Below, one piece after another: positions 11,289 through 22,540 of a stretch of 64,000 nt of DNA. Every line of letters begins with the position of its first letter. The stretch's first letter is position 1. The notes under the pieces were generated by a model, which was not told where the DNA came from, did not search any database, and saw nothing but the letters and a program-made list of their open reading frames with translations. The DNA is from Dipteris shenzhenensis (Eukaryota; Polypodiophyta; Polypodiopsida; Gleicheniales), in NCBI GenBank assembly GCA_047967505.1, contig CM106538.1; one strand, given 5' to 3'. Made by a program: the position numbers and the translations under genes.

Positions 11289-13154
11289 TTAGCATGAAGG
11301 ACTAAAAGTCCCATCAAAATACAAGACAAAAGATGTTGGTGGTGTCTCCCTTTCATCATTAATGTTCTCCTTATATTTCTTTTCTTCTCTTAGATCGTGC
11401 CGTCCTGTGAGCAAATCCGCCATAGTGGACCTAGTGATATTTTCAATGACAAAAGAGAAAGAGAACTCTTGAAGCTCTGACAACCATTTTGCAAATCTCC
11501 TCCCAGGATTAGGCTTGCGAACTAGATATGCTAATACCGATTGAGAGGTAAGGAAGGAAAATGGCCGAGGTAATAAATAGGAGCGAAACTTTCTGACTAA
11601 AAACACCAAAGAGAGGGCTTGTTGCTCCATTTCTTCATACCTTGTTTCCACCTCTATAAGTTGTCGGCTGGCATAATAGATGGGTTGCATTCTACCTGCC
11701 TCTCCTTTTTGTAGCAATACAGCACCAACTGAATGCAAAGATACACTTGGATTTACATTAAAGTCTTGAGACCAATCAGGGGGCTTCAATATTAGGCCCT
11801 TACTCATGGCCTCCTTAAGTTGGTGAAAAGACTCTTGTTGCTTCACACCCCATTGGAAAGAAACTCCTTTCCTTGTCAACAAGTTCATGGGGTGCACTAT
11901 CTCTGTGAAATCATCACAAAAGCATTGATAATACTTGCTTTTTCCTTGAATTCTACAAACACCAGTGACACTCTCAGTACTTGGCAATGCCATGATTGCT
12001 TGAATCTTGTTAAGATCCATTTGTAGGCCTTCTTTAGACATAATATGCCCTAACAAGACTACTTTTGTTTGAGCCAAATGACACTTGCTAGGATTTAGAC
12101 ACCCTTTTGCTTCATCAATCCTAGCGAAGGCCATCTTCAACTTCTCCATGTGATCTATGCACCGAGAATAAATGCAAAAATCATCCAAAAACACCCTTAT
12201 GAACTTTCCCAAGTAAGGCTCGAGCACTTGACTCATGAACCTTTGAAATGTAGCCGGTGCATTGGTCAACCCAAAAGGCATCACTCTGTAAGCAAAAACT
12301 CCCCAAGTTATGACAAATGATGTTTTCTTTTTATCTTCCTCCCAAATACGAATTTGAAAGTACCCAGAATACCCATCACATATAGAATACATCTCATGCT
12401 CTTCACTCTTTGGTGCTCTAGGTTGTGCATTAACCAAATGCAATTTTAAATTAGCAAACTCTGCCATTAATTGGGAGATATTATGATCTAACTCAGAGGA
12501 CTTTGGTACCTGAGGAGTACCCATTATCTCCACCTTAGAAGTTGAAGTTGTTGAAGACACAAAAGAGGATTCGATCTTTAGAGAAGCTTCTTTCTTGGTT
12601 GCAATGCAAAGTGCCTCCATGTACGTTGTTGGATCTTTACTCATTGCTTTTGATCAAAGACAAGGCTCCAAAGCCATAACAAATTTGCTCATCTTTAAGT
12701 GCTCCATCCCTGAGAGACTTTGAGGGGCCGATGATGTAGGTGCCACAGGTCGCAAAGCTGCCCTTTCATACTTTGTCCATAAAGTTTCATATTAGATTGC
12801 TAATGCAGAGACCATCTCACCCTCTCCTTGATAGAACCGGTCCAACTGCAACATCAAAGCATTTGACGACTCCAATATCTCAAATCTCTGCTTCATTGCA
12901 GCCACCACTTGGTCCCACTCCTCCTCGGTAGAGTCATAATATCCCAAACAAGATCCCACTGAGCCTTATTATACCAAGACCAACGTATTGTGCATAACCA
13001 CTTGTTGAAAACCCTCCACAATGTGATCCTCAACAAAATCTTCAAAATTAAGTGACCCTTGAAACACTATCCCTTAGATGAGAATGAAGATGGTAACATC
13101 CCAATTGATGTTGTACTCAGGCATAGGGAGAAGGAAAGAATTAGTAGAGGCCAT
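11289..13154 (-). pseudogene. Gypsy gag fused in frame to reverse transcriptase and RNase H (copy C)
   Basis: Gag starts at the ATG at 13154 (MAST) and is broken by several stops up to about 12650. From 12644 an uninterrupted 451-codon frame carries the gag C-terminal part and then jumps, after EHEMYSICDG, directly to reverse transcriptase (GYSGYFQIRIWEEDKKKT, then FGLTNAPATFQRFM, then FLDDFCIYS, the catalytic DD pair, near 12170). The thumb and RNase H (GAVLLQKGEAG, YASRQL, YEEMEQQALSLV) follow. Zinc knuckle, protease and the front of RT are absent, so an internal deletion has joined gag to RT in frame. The usual first RNase H aspartate (D-A-S) is replaced by N-P-S. Not autonomous; the long open frame after fusion is notable. 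Confidence 0.8.
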
Positions 13155-13179
13155 AATCTCAGCAAGCCGGTCTGTGCCA

Positions 13180-14833
13180 AAGAAAAGAGTGATGCGTTGT
13201 TGAAAGAAGATCTTGTAGCTCAACATGACATGAACTGATATATATCGAGGAGTTTGAAGGGGTTGATTGGGTCAGATGGGCAAGTTCCGAGGAAACATTG
13301 CACCTCCTTCACATACACTTTACACTTAGCTCAAAACACTCTCAAAACTATCATAAGACACAGAGACCCATAACTTTCAGCAAAGACATGATATAAAACA
13401 TTCAAACAATATCAAGATGTGCCTTGAAATGTGCTTTGCTTGGATATAAGTTTCATAAAACACAGAGAAGCGATCGAAAAGATATGAGCAGTTTACTGGA
13501 CGGGGGTAAAAACTATCTGAAAAAGAAATAGTCACACACAGAAAGTCATACATTTTTTGTCTGAAATCTAATACAATAACTAAACACATAAGATGATGCT
13601 TCTTAAAGAGAGCTTCGAGTTGACATAAGTTTCGTCTAAATTGAACCATCGAGCAAAAAGTTATGAGCAAAATACTAACCGGGGGTTAAACTATCATGAA
13701 AAACACCTACTCCTTCTACTAGTGCTGACTTGGGAGAATACTACCTCCATGCTTAGACTTCATCAATGATACAAGTCCCATAGAGGTCACCTAGGAGGGA
13801 AAGAAGAGCCCCCTTTGTGGCTTGGGAAGTAGATAAACCATGTATGTGCAATGAGCAGCCGAATAGACAACACTTCTGAGCACTTTGGAAGAGAAAGCAA
13901 TGGAAAAAGGGAAGAGACACTCAAGAGAGAGAACTTGAAGTGACCTTCATTACCAATAGAGTAAGAATCCACTCCAATGCAACTCAAAATACTACAAACA
14001 CAAGGGAGAACAAGAGTTTTCATACATACAAGAGGGAGCGGAAGCTGCAAGATTACTCATAGAGAGAATAAACTAGAGAGAGGTGGACTCAAGAGTCTAC
14101 ATAAGAGAATATTTACAAGAGGGAGAGAAGGCTCATGGAAGAGGCTTGAGGAGACTAGAGCTACAACAACATGAGGCCTAATGGTGGAAGAGATGATGAA
14201 CAAGGGAGAGGAGGGCTCCTTTTATAGAGATTTTATCACCCTCCTTCACCCATTTACAATTGCTGCCTATAGATTCTTTTCCCCATCAATCACATAAGCG
14301 TGTATGTCACCATCCATGTCCTTTTTGTCTACTCTTGCCATGTTTCTCATCAAAAGATGCTCAAGACTCTTAAAATATTGAGAAAGTCAAGAGTCTCCCC
14401 ACATGGAGCCCATAGGGACCCTCTCTTTTCCATATGTCCACATCCTCCTTATTCCACATAGGAATTCTAGAAGGATTCCTCTTGACTCCACACTCCTCCA
14501 CATGCCTTCCACATGCTTGGCATGTGGCCTCTCCTATATTATTGGAACACATAAACATGATCCCACGTCTTGATATGACTCACTCTTCCTATTTTCTAAA
14601 AACCCCATAATATCCCATACACAAATAACTCTCACCCCATACCAAGGTATTTATCATTCATACACATGGTATTTACAATGATCCATTCCACTCATCCTCT
14701 CAATCCCATATAATATCTTAGAAAATAGAAATAAGTGAGAGCTGCTAGGCTATCACTTGATACTCAAACTCTTATCAAACATAGAAAAAACAATACCAAT
14801 GCCAAACAAAAAATATCAATTTTTGGCGTCATA
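13180..14833 (-). mobile_element. 5' LTR and leader of gypsy copy C
   Basis: Minus-strand copy beginning (TA)TGACGCCAAAAATTG at 14833-14831 and running down to the gag ATG at 13154. Its first 675 bp match copy A and its remainder matches copy B in reverse complement. The exact LTR/leader boundary and the primer-binding site could not be fixed by eye. It has one unit of the segment that is duplicated in copy B. Confidence 0.75.
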
Positions 14834-14839
14834 GTACAC

Positions 14840-15390
14840 CACCGTTGTGCATTGTAGTGGGACTTCATTAGTGTTATCTTCCATTGCCTCATTGTTTTGC
14901 ACTAGCAATTGGAGTTAAAGCTTTGATATGACTATCTTTTGGGATTGCATCTCATCCATTTTTTCCTTATACTTATGCTAGATGGATGTATATGCCTCCT
15001 TAAGATTTTTCATTTGCAAGGTGACGTGCGCGTGTTGAGGATTGACTTCAATGGTATTGGACCATTGGTCCCAGACTTGTGCTTGAGAAGTGTTGGCCTC
15101 TTTAGTGGTAGCAAGTTGGTCCCTTGTAAGCTCTTCAATGGTGAATATGCATGTTGCCAAAGACTGTTGCATGTCTTCAAGCTTTTCTTAGAAATCCTAG
15201 AGCTCTTCTTCTTTTTGGATTTGGGCAGTTTGTATGAGAGCCTGGAGGGAAGTCCTACAATGACCATGTACATCAGAGACTTTCTCCATTCTTACCACTC
15301 CATCGATGCACAGGTTGGCAAGTATGGCATCATAACTGTACATCAGAGCCAACTCAAGACTATCCTCGATAGTACAGTAATTCAAAGGGC
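14840..15390 (-). pseudogene. Coiled-coil gag-like remnant interrupted by gypsy copy C
   Basis: Minus-strand frames 15385-15197 and 15172-14978 read in sequence as one helical protein (LEDMQQSLATC, ELTRDQLATTKEA, KYKEKMDEMQSQK) broken by a few stops. It runs right up to the LTR start of copy C, so copy C appears to have inserted into it. Likely gag-derived; no zinc knuckle seen. The plus-strand 217-codon frame here (14939-15592, TTG start) is probably a shadow. Confidence 0.4.
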
Positions 15391-15959
15391 CTTCTCACTC
15401 CCAAGTCAAGGTGCAAAATACCCTACAAGGCCTAGTGATACTAAATTTCTCAAAATACAGCCTCTCCTCGCCAAGGGTACCATCATTTACCCTCGACTCA
15501 GGAAGCAACACAATTCCTATCCACAATCCAGGGGGTTAAGTGCCGCAAGAATCAATCCCTCCCACTCTGCACTTATTTTGCTTAGTAGGTAACTAAAGCA
15601 AGACTAGATCCAACACTTAGTCATCTTCTTCACAAAAAAGTTGATGGTTCATCAGGCCAAAAATGTAAAATTCCACACTTATTGGTTGTAGTCATCAATA
15701 AAGAGCTATAGGAATGAGAAATGACTCTGCCCCAGTCTCGCCAAAACCTATTGAGGAATTGGACATTCCCTTCTCACCACAGAATGGGAGCCGTCACCAC
15801 CTTCTCCTATTATCACATTGGCAAATGCAGATACCTAGGAAGAAAGTCCTATACTGGAGGTAGGAATTGAGGAATTGCCCCACAAAATATTGCAGCTTGG
15901 CACACAATTGCAACCAATATATCTCCAACAATTGTAGCCGCCAGAGCCTAAGGCTACAT

Positions 15960-16430
15960 TGGCACGAGCACATCATGCTAGTCAATGAGCCATAAGAAGA
16001 GCTAGTGCCAGATCAACAATATGATTACTATACCCAAGTGACTGACTTACCATTGGAACAACCACCGGCAAGTACTACAAAATCATCAGGATGACTACAT
16101 GGGCACCAATTATATCAATAGTATCGCCAATCGTCATCATCATCTGTCATTCTCCATTATCAAGCGAGCCAAATGCTTCAAATGTTAGAACTATTCACTA
16201 GCTTGGCCAAGGAGGAGCATGCACGAGAATTGGAAAGACACAGACTGTAGCAGCCCATCGAAGACCAATTCCATGGAATTGCCATAGAGGTCAGGGCACT
16301 TTGGGCACAAATAGATGAGAAAGAGGTTAAAGAAGTGCACATGAACCAAGCTCTCCAAGCTCAAGAGAAGGCAGTGCTAGATGTGCCCTTGCACGTGAAT
16401 CATCTGCAAGGTGTATTTTGAAATTAGCCT
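15960..16430 (+). pseudogene. Gln-rich, coiled-coil gag-like fragment
   Basis: Plus-strand translation gives a low-complexity Gln/Tyr/Ser stretch followed by a helical segment (QMLELFTSLAKEEHARELERH, then VRALWAQIDEKEVKEVH, then NQALQAQEKAVL) with three stops. Composition resembles the N-terminal half of plant gypsy gag. It is opposite in strand to its neighbours, so probably a separate element. Confidence 0.4.
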
Positions 16431-16984
16431 TTTACATTGGTGGGAGACCCCATTCATCATAGAGCTCCTTGGATAGGACATTCACTCTTGCTTCACCATC
16501 CACTATGGCTTGGACTTCATCATATGCTTTATGGATCAAAGGCATAGTAATGTTGTGTATTTCATCTCTCTCACCCATTCACACAAGGATATCTTCTATG
16601 TCTTCCATAGGTGGAGGGGGATTTGCTCTTTGAAAGTCTCTCAGAGATTGCGACAATTCCTAAGAGGATTCCAATGGGAATTGACACAGGGCAACTTAGA
16701 ATGCTAGAGAGTGCGGCACCTTCAAGTTGGCGTCGCGGTACATTATGTTGTGATTTTATTGCTAGAACAAAGGCTCTAGTGTCATTGGAATATTAGGACC
16801 CTTGGTGGCCTCTTTTTGTTGGCAGGTAATTACATTCACAGGTTGTGATAGTATGTTTGCGGGCCCTAGACTTTGATGGTCCATCCCAATAATGCCAATT
16901 GGGATGTCAGGCTTAGCCTCATTTTGTTGTGGGACCTTATTTTTCATGGGACTATCCATATAGGCATGGCCAATCTTTTCAAAG

Positions 16985-18345
16985 TGGTTGGAAAGTAGCG
17001 GGGCTACCGCCATGAGGGCACTCTACGATCCGGTGATTCTCTCCACAATCGTAGCATTGGTTCTCAATATGTGTTGGGCCAAACTTGATTCACATAGACT
17101 GGTATTAAACCTTTTGCTCCTTCCACATAGTACACTCAGTACTCAACTTCATACTCAAATTGCGAGTCCACTTCCTTGGCTTAAGGTTGTTGTATTGGAA
17201 ATGTCGGAAGAGCTGGATTTGGCGCTCTTGGATATGGTCGTGGATTTGGATTCCTGAGTAATTGTGGGACTTGGGTCTAGAGGGGAATAGGATTCAACCT
17301 CAGAGTTGGATGCTTGTGCAAGTGCCAGTTGCCTATACACTGGGATGGGTGCTAGTTGGTATTGTTGAGGTCGAGGCGGATTGTTGCGCATGTTGAAGAT
17401 GCAACTATTTTCATCATGCCCACCAACTACGTAGATATGGCACCACAACCTTGGCGGTGGATTTGCTTATGCATTGATCCTGGCTCTTAGGATGGGGCAT
17501 TCATTTGCTGTATGATTGGCCATGCAATGTGGAAACCATACATTTTCTCACCATGGATAAGTCTAAGGTGGCGGTTGACATGTGAAGCTTTTGTTCCATG
17601 GCATGCATCATTTCTTCTCTTAGCTTCATGGTCATGGCCTCTAGGCGATCTTCATTAGATGTTTCGATAGTGGACTTGGATTTTTCATTTTTAGAGTGCT
17701 TATCTCATGCACCTGCTCTTCCATCATCACTACTGGTGTCAGAGTCGGTCATGCCATCCTCGATGTCAATGGCTATCGCAAGAGCAACATTGAATGTTTC
17801 ATTATTGCTAATCTTTTTCATGTCTTTGTGGATTTTTTTCCTTAGGCATGCAATGAACTCGGCCATGAGGTACTTATCATCGGGGCATGGGTCACATTTG
17901 GCAATTAAGCGTTTCATCTTGCCCAGGTATGTACATCTTCTCACCAACATTGTTTGAGCTTACTTAGTTGGAGAGCAAGATCATCTTCTAGTCTCTCAAT
18001 TTGAAAGAACCTCTTGAATTTAGTTTGCAGTAGCTCCCATGTGGCTCTTTCTTCCACTAGGAGGTCTAGGTATCATTCTGAGGCAAGGTCATTAGGGAAC
18101 CAGGCGACCTTGGTTTCATTAGATTGATCTCCACCAGCTCGACATGCGGCATCAAAATGCTGGAGGAATTGGGCTAGATCGCCCCTACCATTGTACTTGG
18201 GAAGTTTGATTTTGCCCAAGGGGTGCCTGCCTTGATTGTTATTGTTGGGGCCAAAATTGTTGCGAGGGTTAAAGAAATTGTTCCCCTCTGCTTCGAGTTC
18301 AAGGTCACCATCATAGCGCGATAGTGGTCTATCATGTCGTTTCAT
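16985..18345 (-). pseudogene. Ty3/gypsy gag with zinc knuckle
   Basis: A 90-codon open part (18345-18073) contains the gag core: KLPKYNGRGDLAQFLQHFD and ACRAGGDQSNETKVAWFPN, then after a stop TWELLQTKFKRFFQIERL. Another open part follows at 17950-17705 (CPDDKYLMAEFIACLRKK). About 1 kb further on, near 17060-17000, is a knuckle-like CYDCGENHRIVEC. Frames change several times, so it is not functional. No protease or RT follows on this strand. Confidence 0.7.
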
Positions 18346-18523
18346 GGAGTCGTCAAAGGAATTGGCTGAATTTCAAGGGGGGAATTTGGGGGAGAGGATT
18401 GTCGAAGGGGTTGGTCGAAGCGTAGTTGCATGCAAATCTGGCGAGAGGTGGAACAGGTGCCTTTGCCATCGCAAGTGCACGTGTTGATGTAGGTGTGTTA
18501 GGGGGGTTAGAGATGCATTAGTG

Positions 18524-18680
18524 TAGCAAGGACAATCATGTTATTAATGTCCCTAGGATTGTCCCATGTGAGTAGGGAAATGCGTTGGTGTAGACGGATT
18601 GTCAATCGGAGGTCACGATGGAAATTTATGAGCAAGGACAATCATGTTATTAATGTCCCTAGGATTGGCCCACACAAGGG
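18524..18680. repeat. Direct repeat of about 40 bp, 104 bp apart
   Basis: GCAAGGACAATCATGTTATT...TCCCTAGGATTG occurs at about 18526-18563 and again at about 18630-18667, both followed by a CCCA-containing segment. Non-coding. Confidence 0.8.
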
Positions 18681-18835
18681 AGAAAATTAATGAGTGCTAG
18701 GAATGCCAAAATGGTGTGAAATGGACTGGAAAATTCCCCATAGCGTGGTGTATCCATGTGTGAAATCTTGGTTCAATCGGTTTGGCCACCAAATGAATGA
18801 GTTTCGATGGGTTTAAGTCGAGGTAAAATGTGGCC

Positions 18836-18912
18836 TTTTTTTGGGGGGGGGGGTCCCTTGGCCTTAAGCGTGGTGTGTGTGTGGGGGGGGTGGTCCCTTG
18901 GCCTTAAGCCTG
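18836..18912. repeat. G-run tandem repeat
   Basis: Two copies of a 50-bp unit made of a run of eight to ten G, then GTCCCTTGGCCTTAAGC and TGGTGTG. The G runs could form quadruplexes. Confidence 0.75.
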
Positions 18913-18924
18913 GTGTGAATGGGA

Positions 18925-19345
18925 TTTATGCTAAACTAGGTTAAGTTACTCTAACCTACTAAGTTAGTCTAACAAACTAGTTCTTGAACTAAGCTAACTA
19001 GTAGTTCTAGCCTAACTATTACACTAATTGTGCTAATTGTTCTAGTTCCATTAACTAGGAATTGTCTAACCTAACCTAACTATCAGCTAGTTAATCTAAT
19101 TACAGTTAACAAGAACCTAGTTAAGGTTAATTTTAACTTGAATCTAACTAGCCTAGTTAGCCTAACCTAACCAAAATCTAACTAACCCACCCTAGGTTAT
19201 CCTAACCTAATTATAAGCCTAACTAGCTACATTTAGTTAAACTAATTATAGTTAGTCTACTTACTGAGTGAGAGTTAATTCTAACCTAACCTAAGGCTAA
19301 TCTAGCCTAGTATAGTTATCCTAACTAGGGTTTGGTTACGGTTAG
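18925..19345. repeat. Low-complexity CTAA/TTAG tract
   Basis: About 420 bp built almost wholly from the words CTAAC, CCTAA, GTTAG and CTAGT, in both orientations and without a fixed period. It ends in TAGGGTTTGGTTACGGTTAGGG, close to a plant telomere repeat. No open frame of note. Confidence 0.85.
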
Positions 19346-20040
19346 GGACTCACTTTTTTTTTAATAAGAGGGGGGGTGGTAGAGAGGGGGGGAGGGGGAG
19401 TCTGTCGTCACCGGGTGGGAGAGGGGGAGGTGAGGCTAGGGGTGTGTGAGGATGAGAGGAGGGGAGCGGAGGGGAGGAGTCCAATGAAGGAGGGAGTGCT
19501 ATGTTCTTGAAAGTTTGTGGTAGTTTGTTTTTTACACATACTTGCATATGTTTACTCGTTACTTGAGACGCTAGTCTCCTCGATAGCAGTTTATTCTCAG
19601 TATGCACGGCTCTAAGGCTTTTGTCACCTACAGATATATCGGTGTTATCATTTATAATATAAGTGTAGCTTAGGACCTCGGGTCGTATTCCGGTGAGAGA
19701 CATAGGCTTAAGTGTGTTAAGAAAACATAGTGCAAGCATGCGTGAAAGTGATGTGCATCATCATGATTGGGGTAATGAAGGCTTTCGCCTTCATTGGGGA
19801 GTTGAAGGGTTTACGAGGAGTTTGAGGGTTAGAAGGACATTCAGGGTTTAGGAGGTTCCAAAGTTTAGAAGGAGTCCAGGGTTTAGAAGAGTTTCAGGGT
19901 TAAGAAAGAGGATCCAATGTTCAAGGTAGAGTACATGGTGGAGAACTCGTCTCCCTCGCAGATCATGGAGGTTAATGGTTGAGGGACTAAGGGTTTTAGG
20001 GGAGCATAGGAGTGGGAGAGGAAGAAGGTGTAAGAGCAGA
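19346..20040. other. Gene-free purine-rich spacer
   Basis: Starts with a T run and a G-rich stretch (19368-19480), then a unique-looking 230 bp, then 200 bp of GGGTTTAGGAG-like degenerate repeats (19800-19990). No coding signal seen on either strand; the open minus frames at 19350-19739 and 19996-20325 are made of simple repeats. Confidence 0.6.
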
Positions 20041-20049
20041 AGGAAGGAG

Positions 20050-20275
20050 TAGAGGGTGGAGAAGGGAGGAGAAGGAGGGAGGAGAAGGGAGGAGGAGAGG
20101 GTGGAGAAGGTAGAAGGAGGAGGGAGGAGAAGGGAGGAGGAGAGGGAGGAGGAGAGGGTGGAGAAGGGAGGAGGAGGAGGAGGGAGGAGAAGGGAGGAGG
20201 AGGAGGGAGGAGGGAGGAGGGAGGAGGAGAGGCAGAGGATGGGTCACAAGGTTGGAGGAGAGGGGAGGAGGAGTT
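20050..20275. repeat. Polypurine minisatellite (GGAGAAGGGAGGAGGAGAGGG type)
   Basis: Nearly pure purine on the plus strand for over 200 bp, with irregular GGAGAAGGGAGGAGGA units. It can fold as a triplex or quadruplex. The Arg/Glu/Gly open frame across it is an artefact of composition. Confidence 0.9.
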
Positions 20276-20439
20276 GCAAGGTTAGGACATGTAGAGTGCA
20301 AGGGAGCATGGACACTCGGAGACAATTGCTTGGAATACCAAAGTAGAACTCAACACAATGCCCCAAAGAGCATGTGCTTCATTCCATTATGGGGTATTTA
20401 TACAAGTTGGAGAGCTTCTCTCTCTACATATAGGAATTG

Positions 20440-20675
20440 TAAGACATTCTCTCTCTACATGTAGAACTTGCATTTAGAAGTTGCATGTAGGAGTTGCAAG
20501 TTGCATGTTGCATGTAGGAGTTGCATATAGGACTTGCATGTAGGAGTTGCATGTAGAACATGCATGGAGGAGTTGCATGTAGAAATTGCATGTAGAGCAT
20601 GCATGTAGGAATTGCATGTAGAAACTGCATGTAGGAATTGTATGTAGAACTTTCATGTAGAACATGCAAGTTGGA
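20440..20675. repeat. 13-bp minisatellite (TTGCATGTAGGAG)
   Basis: About 15-18 tandem copies of a 13-bp unit, TTGCATGTAGGAG with variants ending GAAC, GAAA or GAGC. Many units contain the CATGCA palindrome. No spacer structure, so not a CRISPR array. Confidence 0.92.
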
Positions 20676-20868
20676 TTCTTAAGAGGGATTATTCCTAGCC
20701 TTATGTAAGTACAAGCGGAGCTTGGCGGAGCTTTGCCGCTACTCTACACACACATTCTGTGCTACCTAAGTCCATGTTGGCACAGATACAACACACGCCC
20801 TTAGTGGGGATACTCATGCTCAATCCGATTATATTATAAGTCCATCCAACTATGTATGTCACTATGTT

Positions 20869-22540
20869 ATGCAAGATGACCAAAATATCCCCATCTACCG
20901 AGCAACTTCTTTCTCTCAAAATGGGAGAGATATGAACACCTTGACAAGGACACCACTAATTCGATGCTATATGTGTCAAGTTCCTCATACGACTAATGAG
21001 TGTCCATACAACGGAGTGGCTAATCTACTAATCTCATGCTTTACATGTCAAGGACCTTATTCCTTGAAAGACAGTCCTTATATGGATACCCCTGCATCAG
21101 CCATGGCCCCTTCAATCACACAAGCACCATTGTGCACTTGGTGTGGAGTTTACCACATCTATAAGGATTTCTCAATGCAGAGACCAATAGAGCTAGCTCC
21201 TACTACACCTAAGAATACAAGTCTTAATCTTCTCAACATTGAGAGAGGCCAAGTGTCCTCGATATCCTTAAATGTAATTACAAGGGTCAACAACAACAAC
21301 TTTGTAAGTAGGCCAAAAGAGATAAGGCTAGTACATCCCAACCTAGAGAGGTAAACAACAAGGGTGCATTTAAGGTGGGAAAAGGTTCTCACGAGGTGAT
21401 TATCCAAAATGGATCCAAGGAGACACATCTACCTTTTCCACCTCATCCTCTTCTAGTCATACTCTGTCAAACGATAACCAATTCAATCTACCACCAAAAG
21501 GATGAGATGACACTTGGAGAATGTTGACTCATAGAGGAAACCTATGACCCCCAAAGGTCAAGGTGAATACCCAGACCCTGTCACATCAAGAAACAACACA
21601 AGATTGAGGCACAACAGTTGGTGTATGACTGCCAAGAAAAATTTGAACAATGGCTCAAGGCTAGCAAGGGGCTAGAAACCATCCAACCTAACTACCACAC
21701 CTTCAATAGAGCCCCTCGATGCTCTCCCATACTCAAAAGAGTAGACGAGAAAGAGTCACAAGGTTCATCTACAAGAGGTCTATGGCTCACCCACAGTGAC
21801 TCTACTTCCTTCCAATCAGGCTTCTCTATGGATAGGCCCCCAACATCCACATGGTAGCCAAAGTAATTTGTCTTGGACAAGAAGAGAAGCTCACGTAGGC
21901 GACTTACCATACGCTTCAGTGCACAAACAAGTTGGAGGTTGAGGTATCCTTTATGACGCAGTGGGCCTTGAAAGTAGGTATAAAGCCAATTATGACTTTG
22001 GTCCACTACTACTATGATGCATACTATTCTCCCTCCAACAGGAATGAAAATTTGGGGAAGCACGCCAATGTACATTGTCACACTCCTTGCCTTACTTTGG
22101 TGCCTAGAGGACAGGCCACACATAGAGCGACCCTGCCATTGCATGGGAGTAAATTACCCACTACCGCACGGGGGAGAGATACTAAAGGCAGCCATCTCAA
22201 AGCATTACAACCTATAGGTGACACTGGTGAGACTCAACAAGGGACGGCAACCCTTTTGGGAGTCAGAGGATCCATAGTATTTGCTACCTAGCTTCCTCAA
22301 GGTAGTCTTGTATTCATTCTGGAAAGCACTAACTAGCGAGGAAGGGATCGATGCATCAAGGCTTACAACAGGGTTGAGTGGTCCTTTTTGGAGGGCACTA
22401 TGTAGAGACTTGGTTTTTCAGGCATATGGATTAGAGGAGTCTCAGCCTTGTACAACGGGAGTTCCAATAAGATGCTTATTGGTGGCAACTCTCTCACTCA
22501 TTTTGGTAGATGGAGTTTACAAAAAATTTCCTAACTAAAA
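20869..22540 (+). pseudogene. Retrotransposon gag with multiple zinc-knuckle-like motifs
   Basis: The open part 20869-21354 (161 codons from ATG) has three CxxC clusters: CYMCQVPHTTNEC, CFTCQGPYSLKDS and CTWCGVYHIYKDF, followed by a Pro-rich linker and LLNIERGQVSSISLN. The same order (CQGPHFLKDC, then CAGCGTEYLFQDC, then IEQGQVATV) appears on the minus strand near 59200-59100, so both belong to one family. After 21354, broken frames continue (21618-21857, 21932-22291), the first with a CQEKFEQWLK segment. No protease or RT found. Confidence 0.55.

Noticed and set aside
18925-19345. True telomere array
   Set aside because: No repeated TTTAGGG units with fixed period; both orientations are mixed. 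At most a decayed interstitial array.
19996-20346. Two open frames of 109 and 96 codons on opposite strands
   Set aside because: Made entirely of the polypurine minisatellite; Ser/Leu/Pro or Arg/Glu/Gly composition with no protein character.
20424-20669. Met/Cys/Tyr-rich repeated peptide frame, and a CRISPR-like array
   Set aside because: It is a 13-bp minisatellite without spacers, in a plant-type sequence.
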